A program made the position numbers and the translations under genes. From Rhinopomastus cyanomelas (Eukaryota; Chordata; Aves; Bucerotiformes; Rhinopomastidae): a DNA stretch of 64,000 nucleotides. Positions within the stretch are counted from its first letter, which is position 1, and each line of letters starts with the position of its first letter. The notes under the pieces were generated by a model. It was not told the DNA's origin. It made no database searches and was given only the letters and a program-made list of their open reading frames with translations. Positions 35,651 through 48,382 of this stretch are shown here, in pieces. The DNA lies in assembly GCA_013400115.1 (NCBI GenBank), contig VXBP01008525.1:70021-134020 (forward strand). Reading direction: 5' to 3'.

Positions 35651-38600
35651 TATTATTAACAGACAATTTAAAGAGTTAACTTTTTAAAATTAGACCCTCA
35701 CCTCTCTCACATTTGATTGAAGAGCTTGAAACATCATTTGCTTTATCAAGGGTTCCGTTTTCCTTGCTCTGAAAGAAGGCAGAAGAAAGGCAGACTAGCT
35801 GATAAATTAGCACTATGAAGTTGCAAATATGAATCGACTTACTTCACTTTTTATTGTGTGTAACTTGGGTGCTCCATGAACAAGGCAATTGACATTTTAG
35901 CTAGGAAAAAGAAGCTATTTAAATAATAATATAGATACATTACTTTTGATTTTAAGAGTAAATATGAAAAATGGAGGTTCAAGTTGAATTATGTCCTCAT
36001 TTGATTCTTTACATGTGCTTTAAATGAAATACATGTAGCATTGCTAGGAAAAAATTGTATTTTAGTATGTCTGGAGCTGTTTTTTTTCCTCTTGGAGCTA
36101 TTGGTGCTTTAAAGAAGCTTTAAAATTTAGACTTTTTTCATGAGGTATAAATAAGAACTAATATATTGCTTAAAAGCAGAAGAGAGGTGGCATTTGTTGC
36201 CACTTTAAATTTGGAAGTAATAAACGTCCAGCTTTTTCTACAAAACTTCAGGTTTTCTTAGATTATGCTTTTTTTAAACTCTAACTTGTAAATTGAATTA
36301 ATTAATTTGGTCTATAACAAATACATTGTTTCTGTAAACATGTTTTATTTAGGTAAATTCTGGCAAAAGCAAAGCAAAGTTGTGCATAATCTTTAGGTAA
36401 TCCTTAAAAAATGAAATATGTTGGATACTTTAGCATTGTATTATTTTTCCCCAAAGTGAATTATTTTACTAAAAATGTAAGACATGTAATTGTTTACTGT
36501 TGTTTAATAGTCATTAAACTAAAAGCACCGTTTTGTCTGGCTAACCAGGTGTCTTAGAATAATCCTCCACAACAGATTGGAGTTTGCAAATGCAGACTTA
36601 CATTAATACATGAGATTTCTTCTCAGTAAAGAAATTAGAGAAGTGTTTAACAGCTGTGGGGTAGAAGCTACCATCAATACAGACTAGGTACAGCTTTTAG
36701 CACGCAGAAGACCTGCGTCCCTGACAAGACTAAATGTTAGGGACTAGTTCTCTGGGAAGACAAAAGCCTGCCAAGCCTTTAGAAATGCCTGTTTATTCTG
36801 AGAAGGTCATTACAGAATCATAGAATCATATTACGGCACAGGAAAGTCAGGAAAACCAAAAAATCTGAAGCTGTGCAGCCAGTGTTTTAGGATGTGCTTC
36901 TGTCACTTATTACTTGTTCCTCACATCACCCACTCTCCCATCCCCACTGAGAAACAGAATCTTAACCTTAAAGCCGCAGAGAGAGCAGATGATAACCAAA
37001 ACAATGGCACAATGACCTCAGGGCTGTGAACTTTGATCAATTAAAACAGAGGTATTTTACCCTGCTACTCTGAAGCTTTTAACAGCACTCTTAACCCCTG
37101 TACTTAATATTTTAAACATAGGGTGATGCTAAACTTCCCTGCTTCTGATGATTCACAATTAGATCAAAATAAACTTGAGCAGTGATATGTAGTGTGCATT
37201 GGAAGATAATCTGTTATGCCAGATGTACTTGGTTGTGCATGCACCCAGAATTGGCAGATACATTACCCTGTATCCTTTTGAAAAAGGTGTGTTCTCCGGC
37301 AAAACCAATAAAAATTAGAAGTGGTGATTGTGCCGTTCCTTGGCTGTAGAATGCACAGCGGAATAAAAATAAAATAAATCCTAAATTTCTCATATCCCTT
37401 GAGCATCTTAGAAACCCCAGAGAGACTCTTTTTTTGTCACATTCAGGAGTGCAGGAGAGAATTATTTTAGTGCAAGTGTTAGAGATAAAATGTTTTGACA
37501 ACAAAGAGAGACCTAACTTAAAAGTTACAAAGTAATGGGAGTGTTAGTCAGTGAAGCTTAAATATTAATTTTATTTAAAGCCTATTTCTAATTAATGTGT
37601 TTTCAAACTTTTAAAACAATTGCAGTGCCTCTGACATTGTAATAAAAAGTACGTTGAAAAACAGTACTTCTGCTGAATGCTAGCCTTGTTTGAAAACTAT
37701 GAAAGTTGTGGTTTTAATTTGAGTGGAGTTCTTGCCAGAGTCATTGGGAAGCTGCTATGGTAACCAGGGTAAACTTCAGTGACTCTTCGAACTAATATGA
37801 CTGGTTTGGATCTTCCCGTTTCCTCCTTCACTTCTTTTTAATCTGTTTGGAGAGGGACAGAATACCACATTAACTATTATTTGGTTAACCTTATCTCGGA
37901 CCCAGTCAGTTGATGACACGTATACAAAAGAATTAAAATGGATTATTGACTCTTTGCTTAGATATACTTCAGAGCAATATAATTGACAATCCTGCTAATT
38001 CAGTCAGAACTGCTTGTTTTTCAAGATTTTCAGTACAGTTTTTTCAACAAATATTTCCATTGCTGGGTTTTTCTGATTGTGTGGTAAGTATTAATTGCTG
38101 TCACTGCACCTGAAAATGTTAGAATGCCTGACAGCTTAATTTTCCATGTCTGTCATTAGATGCATGTTCAGCAGCCATTCCTACTTTTTTCCTCATATAC
38201 TACTTCTTTTGTATGCAATAGAAGTGAAAGGCATGCAGGCATAACGAGCTATTCCTGTGATGTGATCAATGCCAATTCTTTAATTTAGTATCGATGGGAG
38301 TTCAGGGACATCCTCAGCTGGCAAGATCAAAACAGACTTTGAAACTAACTTTGTATACAATTACATAGGTACTGTTTTTATAACTAACTACAAGAGAAAG
38401 TACATAGATAATGATTATTGACAAGTAAAAAGAAATGTATTGTGCAGACTAAAGTAGAACTTGTATTTATATTCAAAACAGAGATTCAGGACACTCACAA
38501 GCAACATCATTTTCATTTAGGTTCCTTTCAGGTGATCAGGCATATTCTGTTTTTCAAAATTCTAGGTAGTAGTAAAGTAGTAGGAAGAAATGAGTGCTTT

Positions 38601-39344
38601 TCTTCTTACAGATAAAAAATTGGCTGTATGTGGGGAATAAGTGATCAGTGTGATAAGTAGGAAAAAAAGAATACTTTGTCCCCCATGGCTTCTGTATACA
38701 GAGATGGCATGTGTGGTAAGAGTTTGTAAATTTAATTAAGTCCTTTGTATCTCCTTCTTTTGTAATGCCTCAAAATACAGAGATAGAGTGTAGTAGTGTT
38801 TTCTTCAACATAATCTCTGGTATTTCTTCTGTTTTGTTGCTTTTGGTTTATATCTAGGGAGCTGTATATTACTAAGCAGTTGGAAGCCATTGAGAGTTTT
38901 AAAAGTCAGGCTAGTGATTTCTGCACTTAGCTGTTACTATGTATTATTTGAGGAGGATAGTTGTAAGGAAAGGTTTCCCTTAAAGCTTTCAGTAGTATTA
39001 CAAATGTTTGAGCTCTTGGCTGAATGTTAATATTGGCAAGTACTTGTGCAAAGCTATTAAGCAGTTGGCTAATACCCAGACTTACTGCTGACTAGGTGAT
39101 TCTGGCCAAAGGAGGAGACACAAACTCTAAATCGGTCCTGAGCTTTCTAAGCATAATTGTTGGGATTCAGTGTTTTACTTGTTTTTTACTCTGCGCTCTC
39201 ACTCCCTAATTGTATCATGGTTGTTGTCTTGGCCCCACTATGTTTGCCTGTGCAGCTAGTGTAAACGGTCAGCATATGAGATATATTGTCATGAAGTCAG
39301 GAAGTCACTCCTTGTTCAAATATGGCTATTAAGGTATTGATAAG
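35651..39344. other. AT-rich unique sequence, presumed ERC2 intron
   Basis: No gene recognised. A lone 'agaatcatagaatcata' at 36814-36830 may be the very end of a CR1. The ORF at 37214-37504 (minus) has no family match. Confidence 0.5.
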
Positions 39345-39882
39345 TGGAGGTTCTCTTCCTCCTTTACTCTTCCCTGGTGAGACCACATCTGGTGGATTAT
39401 TGTGTGCAGTTCTGGACCCCTCAGTTCAAGAAGGACACAGAACTGCTGGAGAGAGTCCACCGCAGAGCCACGAAGATGGTGAAGGGAGTAGAACACCTCT
39501 CTTATGAGGGAGCTGGGTCTCTTTTGCTTGGAAAAAAGGAGAGTGAGGTGTGACCTTGTTAATGTTTATAAATATGTGAAGGACGTGTGTCAGGAAGATG
39601 GAGCCAGGCTCTTCTCAGTGTCATCTAGTGATAGGACAAGGGGCAATGGGTGTAAACTGGAACACAGGAGGTTCCACATCAATCTGTGAACTGGAATCTG
39701 AGCACTGGAACGGGCTGCCCAGGGGATTGTGGAGTCTCCTTCTCTGAAGACATTTAAAACCCTCCTGAATGTGTTCCTGTGCGACTTGTTCTAGGTGATC
39801 CTGCTCTGGCAGGGTGACCGGACTAGATGATCTTTTGAAGTCTCTTCCAATCTCTAAAGATTCTGTGATTCTGTGATAGTGT
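39345..39882 (+). mobile_element. CR1 LINE, last 540 bases with internal deletions
   Basis: Sense copy encoding VQFWTPQFKKDTELLERV, then a small deletion at the LPYEERLRELG site (39505) and another in the NFFTVRVTEHW region (about 39685). Ends 'gattctgtgattctgtgat'. Confidence 0.93.
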
Positions 39883-40847
39883 GCCCTAGTCTGAAGAAGC
39901 AAAATTGAACCAACCACCCAAAAATCAGGAGAAATCAAGTCTTTTTATCTTTCACTAAAAATAGTTGTCTGTTTTTAGTAATAGGAAGAATGATTTCCCT
40001 GTGGTTAACACGCTACTTTAGATTTAGTAGTCAATGCATTTCCTGAGTGTAGTCTGAGTATTTGCTCATATTGTTTTCTGTCATTGAAATATCTAATGAG
40101 GAAAGATTTGCTGCTTTTGTTTTGGTCTCTGGCCTTAAATCAAGTTACTGACCTTGTTCCCCCCCCCCCCCAGCATAGTGTGATTTAGTATTTCTTTTTT
40201 CAGTCAATCCATTAAATATGCTGTGTTATTAGCGACACTGAGTGCCATCTAGCACCTGCTTGTTAGTGAAACCTCAGGGTGAAACTGGTGAGAACTGTGT
40301 ATTTACTGTGGCTACACGCAGAATTATAGCAAAGTTCAAACTGTTCCCTGTAACAGTTTTACAGTACTTGTAACCTGTTTCACTATAAGCAGTGAAAATC
40401 AGAATTGATGGGGTTCTGTGAACCCAGTATTATAAGAAAACTCTGTAATTATGTGAAATGTAATGCATTTGGAAAGAAAAGTGAGTGAGATCGACTTTCC
40501 ATTAGGGTTGTATTATAATTCTAAGGTTTAAGTTTCGATATAAATAAAAGGAAAATAAAATGCAATGTCAGAGACTTAAATGATGTGGATAATGTGATCT
40601 TACAGTATTATTGTCTGCAGAGTGCATTAAAAAAGTAAAAAATAGCTGATTCATGAACATTTCAGTGTAGCATAGTGCTGTGCCTTTCACTTCTGAATCT
40701 TGTGGTTCTTGACACAAGTCTCTGTGACAAAGATTGGCCTCTTTTGTATAGTAGTAGTCGAGACAAGTTGAAACATCTCAGCTAATTCGAGTGTTTAACA
40801 ATAATTCAGATGAAACAAAAATTACTGTGCTGGCTGTTAGGGTAAAA
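39883..40847. other. Unique sequence with a poly-C run
   Basis: Contains a 13-base C run at 40159-40171. Otherwise no feature seen. Confidence 0.5.
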
Positions 40848-41030
40848 GAGCACTGGAACAGGCTGCCCAGATTGGTTGTGGAGTCTCCATCTCTGGAGAT
40901 GTTTGAAAACTGCCTGGACATGTTCCTGCATTATCTGCTGTAGGAGAACCTGCTCTAGCAGGGTGGTTGGACTACATGGTCTCCAGAGGTCTGTTCCAAC
41001 CCCCCATCATTCTGTGATTCTATGAAAACA
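40848..41030 (+). mobile_element. CR1 LINE tail, older subfamily
   Basis: Sense 'gagcactggaacaggctgcc' to 'cattctgtgattctatga', with 'cctgctctagcagggtggtt' in place of the young 'cctgctgtggcagggggatt'. Confidence 0.9.
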
Positions 41031-41499
41031 TAGGCTATTCCAAGAAATTTTTTGAAGTTGTATAAACTGTGTGGTAAATGATTGTATGAGGTAATGAGAG
41101 GCCAGTGGAGAGCTCAGCATTCCTCGTGCCTGCTAACATCATTAGTATCCATAACGTTTCAGGCTAATATTGTTGGTGAGGATTTAATATACTAGAGCTT
41201 ATTAAAAAAATATGACATCAAATCATCCTTCTGTCTGCCCCTACATCAACACTGTAACAGCAAATGTAGAACAGATGTTTTAAAACACTGGAAAAGAACT
41301 GTCTGTAGGTAATGAGGATGCCTTGGGGATATGGTTAAAGATTGCTGGATTTGATAAATGGTGCTAGATCTGGTTAATGACCACCAATTTAATTAATGCC
41401 ACAGATGGTCAGATTTGTTTGAAAGAAAAAAAATCAGTTGGCCTACCTAATCCTAAAGTACTGTTGTATCTTTGTATTTATGTGGTGTAAAGTTAATGC
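41031..41499. other. Unique sequence
   Basis: Nothing recognised before the CR1 5' region begins. Confidence 0.45.
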
Positions 41500-42098
41500 A
41501 GTTGGGTAAAACTAGACTTGAAGGGAGAAGCAGGTACGGCTGGGCTCACTGGACATGAGCACGAGCATTGTTTGCCATTGTTAGGGGAGAGGCTGAAGAT
41601 CCAGCAGAGGTCCATTGGTACTGGTGCTTGTAACACGGGGAATAAATGGAAGAGATTTGGGATCTCTCTAGATGACACCTATGGAGAGGAGCAAAGGACT
41701 CCTGCAGCCGTAGAAGTAGGGTACGGCAGAAGAACTGTCCCAAGGGAATTTCAGATACTTCCTCAGGAGCCCAGCTCGAATGTTGTGATGCCCAAGCATG
41801 TAGCATGGGCAATAAACAAGAATTATAGATGTGCATGTGTTTGCAGGCCTGTGACCTCATTGGCATACAGAGACATGGTAAGATGACTCCTATGATTGGA
41901 GTGTTGGAATGAAGGGGTATCAGGTCTTCAGGAAAGAATGATGAGGACAGGGTGCTGCCTTCTATTTCAAGGACCAGCTGGAGAGCATGGAACTCCATCT
42001 GGGAGTGGATAAGGAAAATACTGAGAGCTTTTGGGGATCAGGGTAAAAGGGGAGGGCAGAAAATATAGTGGGGGTATGCTTCAGGTCACCTGACCAGG
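41500..42098 (+). mobile_element. CR1 LINE 5' region (start of ORF2, endonuclease part)
   Basis: Sense sequence matching the seldom-kept upstream part of CR1: 'cttcctcaggagcccagctc', 'cctcattggcatacagagac', 'caaggaccagctggagagca' and 'atagtgggggtatgcttcag', which encodes the endonuclease segment around VCYRPPDQ (here GMLQVT/CFRSPDQ by frame). Frames are broken. It stops at 'ccaggaatcatagaatc', where an antisense CR1 tail begins. Confidence 0.75.
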
Positions 42099-42705
42099 AA
42101 TCATAGAATCATTACGGATTGGAAGGGACCTCGAAACATCATCTAGTCCAATCCCCCTGACACAGCAGGATCACCTAGACCAAGTCACAGAGGAACATAT
42201 CCAGGCAGGTCTTGAACATCTCCAGTGAAGGAGACTCCACAACTACCCTGGGCAACCTGTTCCAGTGTTCTGTCACCCTCACTGTGAAGAATTTTCTCCT
42301 CAGGTTGATGTGGAACCTTCTGTGTTCCAGCTTACAACCATTGCCCTTCGTCTTATCACTACATGACACTGAGAACAGCCCAGCTCCATCCTCCTGACAC
42401 CCACCCCTCAAATATTTGTAGACATTAATGGGGTCACCCCTCAGTCTCCTCCAAGCTAAAGAGACCCAGCTCCCTCAACCTGTCCTCATAAGGGAGGTGC
42501 TCCACCTCCTTCATCATCTTCGTTGGCCTATGCTGGACCCTCTCCAGCAGCTCCACATCCTTCTTGAACTGAGGAGCCCAGAACTTTTTGTCCTGCTCTG
42601 GCAGGGGGGTGGACTTGATGATCATCTTGGGTCCCTTCCAACCCCTAACATCCTATGATCCTATTATGATCCTATGAACTGGACACAAAACTCCAGGTGT
42701 GAAGC
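42099..42705 (-). mobile_element. CR1 LINE, 5'-truncated, carrying a nested tail
   Basis: Antisense young copy from 'atagaatcattacggattgg' through ORF2 C-terminus (LRRKFFTVRVTEHWNRLPR) to 'ctggacacaaaactccagg'. A 90-base insertion (42586-42675) interrupts it. It sits directly against sense CR1 pieces on both sides. Confidence 0.93.
42586..42675 (+). mobile_element. Tail-only CR1-type insertion with target duplication
   Basis: Ninety bases, 'tcctgctctggcaggggggt ... ccaacccctaacatcctatg' plus ATCCTATG-like repeats, flanked by GAACT on both sides (42581-42585 and 42676-42680). Without it the host CR1 reads through normally ('cccagaactggacac'). Confidence 0.88.
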
Positions 42706-42734
42706 CCTTTATAGGTGGAAAGGAGTGGCTTCAT

Positions 42735-42912
42735 CTTCACAAGCTCTAGTCATGAGGGAAAACGTGGGCCCTCTCTGGAAAGAAACAGGTGACATGGTTA
42801 CACAGAAGACTGAGGTGCTTAATGGTTTTTTTGCCTCAGCCGTCAAACCGTGCCATCCAAGTCACATAGGTTCCTTAACCTCCATGCGCCTGGGGGAAGG
42901 GAGAATCACCTG
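42735..42912 (+). mobile_element. CR1 LINE internal fragment (between endonuclease and RT)
   Basis: Sense sequence 'agggaaaacgtgggccctct', 'gaggtgcttaatggtttttt' and 'gcctcagccgtcaaaccgtg' corresponds to the CR1 ORF2 stretch around ENVGPLxxE and EVLNGFFAS. It may be the continuation of the 41500-42098 element beyond the antisense insertion, or a 5' inversion of that insertion. Confidence 0.7.
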
Positions 42913-43685
42913 TGTGTTTTGACAATTCTCTAACCCAGTGAAAGGAGCATAGCCATCAGCAGGAAGCACAATTTATTGTCTTATTGTCTGTCCTTTTATA
43001 GTGTAAGGATAAGGTCACATAACCTGTTATTGTTGAAATAAAGAGTACCGCCTCTGAGCAAAAGCACCCCAATAGGGAAGTATAAGGTGGTAAGAAAGTT
43101 CATAGAACCAGAAAAATCTGCTCAAACCGTAAAGAATGTCCATTAAATGTATGATCCAGCTCATACATATGCCTCCTTCATAATTTTTCTTATCCTAAAA
43201 CCTCTTAATCTAGACTAAAAATAAAACCCCTGTCTATTTCCTTTTTCTGCTTAGTTTAATATTAGAGAATATACGGAACTGTTGAGATGCTACTTTCGTA
43301 CTGTCTTTTGGATCTTTGGATAGTTTTTAAAGTCAACAATAGCCTTTTTTCCCCTTTATATTATTCCTTGTGATTTGTCATTTAAGTCTCTTAGCATATC
43401 AGCTAAGATATGTTTTGGGGCACATATTATTTATTGAGATGTAAAGCTTGTTAATTGAGTCAAAAGGTAAGTGTATTTTCTAGTAAGACAACAGTTTTTT
43501 CTTCTGAATGAAATTAATTTGAAAATATATTTTCAACTAGTCACCCTAAACACAAAGTGTATAGTAAATTTTATTCTTAAAGCCATTACTGTAGGAAGTA
43601 GGTAACTTTATTTTTGTGATGTATTCTGATTACTTAATTGTATTCTTCCACAATGAAAATTTATTTAATTCTTATCTTTTTTCAG
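42913..43685. other. Intron sequence upstream of the ERC2 start exon
   Basis: AT-rich, no repeats recognised. Ends in a long pyrimidine tract and acceptor 'ttatcttttttcag' at 43672-43685. Confidence 0.6.
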
Positions 43686-43830
43686 GTCTCTGACTTTGGA
43701 GAAACAATGTTTTTGCTTACTGGAAGAATGCAGTGATACTGCCAGTATTTCTAGCTGGAATTATAAATTTAATAGTCAACTTTAGTGTTAACTTATTTCT
43801 TACTAAATTGTACCTCAAAGTCGAAGAAAA
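43686..43830 (+). other. ERC2: ERC2 exon 2, 5' UTR part
   Basis: Follows a strong acceptor (ttatcttttttcag|GTCTCTG). The 145 bases contain in-frame stops before the start codon, so they are untranslated. The absence of CpG or promoter-like sequence here, and the good acceptor, argue that transcription starts in an upstream exon. Confidence 0.7.
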
Positions 43831-44487
43831 ATGTACGGAAGTGCAAGAACAATCAGCAACTTAGAAGGAAGTCCCTCCAGGTCTCCTCGCTTGCCGAGAT
43901 CTCCTCGCCTGGGCCACAGGCGAACGAGTAGCGGAGGAGGAGGAGGAACTGGTAAGACATTATCAATGGAGAACATCCAGTCCCTTAATGCAGCCTATGC
44001 AACATCTGGACCAATGTATCTGAGTGACCATGAAGGTGTAGCTTCTACTACTTTCCCAAAGGGCACAATGACTCTTGGAAGGGCTACAAATCGTGCTATG
44101 TATGGTGGTCGAGTCACAGCTATGGGGAGCAGTCCTAATATTGCTTCAGCCGGACTTTCACACACAGATGTCCTTTCTTACGCTGATCAGCATGGAGGTC
44201 TGACTGCATCTTCACACCACCACCACCATCAGGTTCCTTCTATGCTGAGACAGGTTAGGGACAGTACCATGTTAGACTTGCAGGCTCAGCTTAAGGACCT
44301 ACAGAGAGAGAATGATCTACTCAGAAAAGAACTAGATATTAAGGACAGCAAGCTGGGATCCTCCATGAATAGCATCAAAACTTTCTGGAGTCCTGAGCTG
44401 AAGAAAGAAAGAGTACTGAGAAAAGAAGAAGCAGCCAGAATGTCAGTTCTTAAAGAACAAATGAGAGTTTCCCATGAAGAAAATCAG
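43831..44487 (+). CDS. ERC2: ERC2 (ELKS/CAST2) first coding exon, residues 1-219
   Basis: ERC2 is a presynaptic active-zone scaffold that binds RIM, Munc13, Bassoon/Piccolo and liprin-alpha (family knowledge). The exon starts MYGSARTISNLEG and has an Arg/Ser/Pro-rich basic segment (residues 14-31), a Gly run (35-39), KTLSMENIQSLNAAYATSGP (42-61), GSSPNIASAGLSH (99-111) and a five-His run (129-133). From about 144 comes the first coiled coil (LDLQAQLKDLQRENDLLRKE), then NSIKTFWSPELKKERVLRKE. TISNLEG, the Gly run and the His run point to ERC2 rather than its paralogue ERC1. The start codon is the conserved family start, in context AGAAAAATG. The exon ends ...EENQ at a consensus donor (CAG|GTAAGT, 44487/44488) in phase 0. 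The rest of the roughly 950-residue protein lies beyond the window, after an intron of more than 19.5 kb. Confidence 0.97.
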
Positions 44488-47400
44488 GTAAGTAATGCTG
44501 AAAGATTGTTGTTTAACAGCGACTACTTGATGTGTAGAATGTTTGGCATTTACAAGAGGAGTTGTAAATCTTGATTTATCTGCCTCTGGCTGCTAAATGG
44601 TAGGACAGCACATTAATAATGGTCTGAATGCAGGTTATAATTTTCCTTCCTGCAGCATTCTTTGACATTTGTAGTTGAAAAGAATGATTGTTTTTTACTA
44701 TCCATCTTCTTATTTTTGAGAGTTTCTCTAGTGCTTTTTTTGCAGTAGCAGTCTAAATATACTTAGCATCATTTTCTGAAGAGGTAAATGAGGCACCTTT
44801 GCAAAAAGAAATGTAAACATGCAGAGGCATATTTTATATTTTATATAGAGGTTTAGCCATCCAGTTAAAAGAAAATACAATATTCCATCCCTGTATGCAG
44901 CGTTCCATAATTGTCTATTACAGAATGAAGCTGAAGTTGTGTTTTCAGCAATGCTTCAGAGACCTGTGTCTTAGAAAAAGAGCATCTTGTAAACATGTGC
45001 ATTTTAATTACTTCTAATCACAAGATTATTTTTTGCAAATTCATAAAAAGATGGAAGTATTTTTATCAGGATAAATAGAGTTATAACATCAAGCTTTGAG
45101 CTATTTTACAAAGCTATCCAAAACAGTGGCACAGAATAGATTTCTCATATTGCTGTCTCCACACGTTTTGGCTGCTCGTCTTATTTTAAGCTGCTCCTTT
45201 TTAGACCATCTGTTAACTTTCCCTAGACAAAAACACAATCCTGTGTTTCTCTCACTTCTAGATTCCCAATCTAAACTTCTTTGCTGGCAGTCAGCAGCAA
45301 CTGAAATCTTAAATTTATTTCCAAATTTGTGATTATTAGTGCTTTTTACCAAACTTTCTACCTCTTAGACTTGTCATGCACCTAAATATCTATGGAATTA
45401 ACAATGCTGATACCAGTTACTTTAGGGGGAAGCTGACTGGGTCTTGATCAGGAATTCAGTACGATGAATGGATATATTATTTTCTTGTACAAGTAGTGTA
45501 TCTAGACTGACAGCAGTAGCTGCTAGAACAAATATTATAAAAAATCATTTTTCTGCTATTCTACAGCTTTACTGTTTAGACATTTTAATTGTTAGTGTGT
45601 CATCTTAGCAGTAGCCAGTATATACAAATACACTGTTTTGGTAGCCCTTCTTACAGAAATGTCACATTTATATCTCGTATATTAAATATTTAGAGACTTT
45701 GTCACCTTCTTCAGTGTATGTGCATTTGTTTGGTTTTTTCCTAATAGCTGTTTCCTCATCTTGAGGGTAAATCAGTAATGTAGTTATGAGCTCTCCTATT
45801 CTTTCATTTCATAGAAGATTATATATTTTTATTTATAAAAATATACTCTTTCTTGTAAGAGTGAATCTATATCTTTTACATAAATCTTAATCTGTAATAA
45901 AATAAAGACTGGGTAGTCCAGTATACCATTTCTAAAAATGACATAAGTTCTTAGATTAGACCTACTCTATAGCAGTATCTCTGCTGAGTACTTCCTATGA
46001 TCCAGCTACAGTTTCTCTGTGCTTAATAAATCTTGATGAAATCTGAATTAAGCCAGGTGCTTCTGAACCTATGTAAAATACTAGTGCCCACAACCTTTTC
46101 TGACAGTGAATTCCACAGCTTAACATGTCACATTCATTTGGTTTTGCCAATTTTTTTACTTTGGCTGGGATTTCCTGCTTCTTGTACTGGAAGAAACATT
46201 AGTTGATGACTAGTGCCAGTCTCAATGCCACCTATGATTTTATAGGTTACCATCACCATATCCCTTCCTCAGTTCATTTCCAGACAGGAGACTCTTAGCA
46301 TGTGTGGTAGTTCCTTTCAAGAAACTGTGACATTTCTTTGATTCTTTTCAGTCTTTTTGAGACCCATGACTTTTATTTTAGCTAACCAGCTCATGTTTTT
46401 CATAATAAAGGTATAAAATGTGTTATATGTTGATGTTACAGTGTCATTTTCATTCTCTATGTCTGTCCCAAGAATTCCCATCACTCAACGTGCTTGTTAC
46501 TTCGAGTTTTTGATGGCATATTTTTTAAATGAGTACTGCCATAATATTTTAATGGAAATATTTACTATAGCTGAAGAATCTCACTAGTGATTATAATCAG
46601 TTTAAATCCCATCTTGTTATGCATGAAAGGTAGGATTATTTTCTCCTTGTGTATAAATTGTATAAACTTATATTGATTTCCCTGAATTTCATCTGTCAGC
46701 CCTTGCCTAGTTGCTTAGTCTTACAAGATACTTCTTTGCATTTGGCTTTTGTCTTTACAGCCCTGAATAACCTAAGATCACGAGGAAAATTAGTCATCTG
46801 ACTTTTCTCTGGGTTGCTTAGGTTATGTCAGCATAAAGCCCAGCCACAGGTTCCAGCAAACTCCACAGGGACCTTACTTTAGTTTTATGACTTGACTATG
46901 TGTTTCTGCTATTTCCTTTCTTGTAATCAAATATTTATGCATGAAGAAACCAGCCTTCTTATCTAATTGCTGCTTATTTTCTTGTAAGCATTTGGAAAGA
47001 AGGATTTATGAAGGAATAGCTTTGGAAGGATGAGCTGATTGTGTCAGCTAATTTCAGTCTTTCTTATCCAGATGGTTATTGATTCATTGAAGTAACTTAT
47101 TTCAATTAAAATTATCAAAAACTTTAAAGAAAAAAAGGTGGTGTGACCTATTACATCCACACTAAAAAGTGATAGATCTATCTGTATGCGTCTGAGGCTT
47201 ACTGGCTTACGAAACTTCCTTTCTTAAAAACTGAGATGTTTCTTACTGAAACACTAAATACTGTTTTTGGATTGCCTGTGCATGAGGAGATTAACATTGA
47301 ATGGGGTCCTTAGTCTCCTGGTGAACTTAGATAACTCATGGGTGACTGGGGAAGGGCGTATGTAGCTGACGGGGGGAAAAAAAGAGAGTGAAGTGGTCAC

Positions 47401-48079
47401 AAGGGAAATGAGTGAATTATATCCTTTTATAATTTTTATTGCAGCTTCTGGAAAAATATATTAAGAACAATGGAAGAAAATAATTTGTTTTATCTGTTTA
47501 TAATAACAACTATTATTTGTATTAAAAATTCATGAAGTATTTCTAACTTGTAAGAAATATGGGGAAAATTTTTTAAAAAGGGCTAACACTATAGATGTGT
47601 CAAACGCAATGTTAAATAAGTCAAATTTTTCTTGGATGACAGGAAGACAAGCTTTGTGCCTGAGCAATAACCAGTAGTCACCTACTGACATTAGAAAAAC
47701 TCTTTATGTTGTCTCAGAAGACTTTATGTAGGAAACAGCTGATCGTGGGAATCATATGAGAAGAAATTGCTATTACATGGATGACTCTGATTAGAAGAAC
47801 CATGTGAAAGTGTAATTATCAATGATTCATGGTGAAATTGAAAAGATGTCTAGTAGGATCTAGTAGAGATCTGTCATGTGCTTGAGGCTTTTGTCAATGT
47901 TCTGAATGATGCATATGAATTATGTACCTAGATAATGGCATGCTGGGAAGAGGTAAAAACATGATGGAAAAAGGGATTATAAATGAAAAGAAACTGGCAA
48001 ACTTGAGAAATAAGCTGAAAAACTAGGAAAAACAGAAAGTTGATAAATATCTTTCTCTTCTTCATATTTTGCGATACAT
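44488..48079. other. ERC2: ERC2 intron, unique sequence
   Basis: Begins with the donor GTAAGT. The reading frame continues for 29 codons to a stop at 44572-44574, which is intronic read-through and not a real C-terminus. The following 3.5 kb are AT-rich with no repeat or exon recognised. Confidence 0.7.
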
Positions 48080-48382
48080 TACAGAACGGTAGGGGGTGGA
48101 AGGGACCTCTGGAGATTACCTAGTCCAACCACCCTGCTAGAGCAGGTTCTTCTAGAGCAGATCACGCAGGAACATGATCAGATGGGTTTTGAATGTCTCC
48201 AGAGATGGAGACACTACAGTCTCTCTGGGCAGCCTGTTCTAGGGTTACTCTGTTACACACACAGTAAAAAAGTATTTCCTTATGTTTAGGTGAACCTTAT
48301 GTTTTACAGTTTGTGACCACTGCCCCTTGTCCTGTCATTTGACGCCACTGAGAGTAATCTGACCCCATTCTCAAACCATTAG
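48080..48382 (-). mobile_element. CR1 LINE 3' fragment, older subfamily
   Basis: Antisense 'ggtggaagggacctctggag', 'gggttttgaatgtctccaga' and 'gggcagcctgttctagg'. Same subfamily as 372-640. Confidence 0.88.

Noticed and set aside
36814..36830. CR1 insertion at 'agaatcatagaatcata'
   Set aside because: Only the terminal simple repeat is present without adjoining tail sequence, so it could be chance.
41518..41998. ORFs of 122 and 150 codons on opposite strands as host genes
   Set aside because: The underlying sequence is the 5' part of a CR1 LINE.
44488..44574. Extension of the ERC2 frame past the donor to a stop
   Set aside because: A consensus GTAAGT donor follows the conserved residue EENQ, so the 29 extra codons are intronic read-through. 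No polyadenylation signal supports a short isoform.
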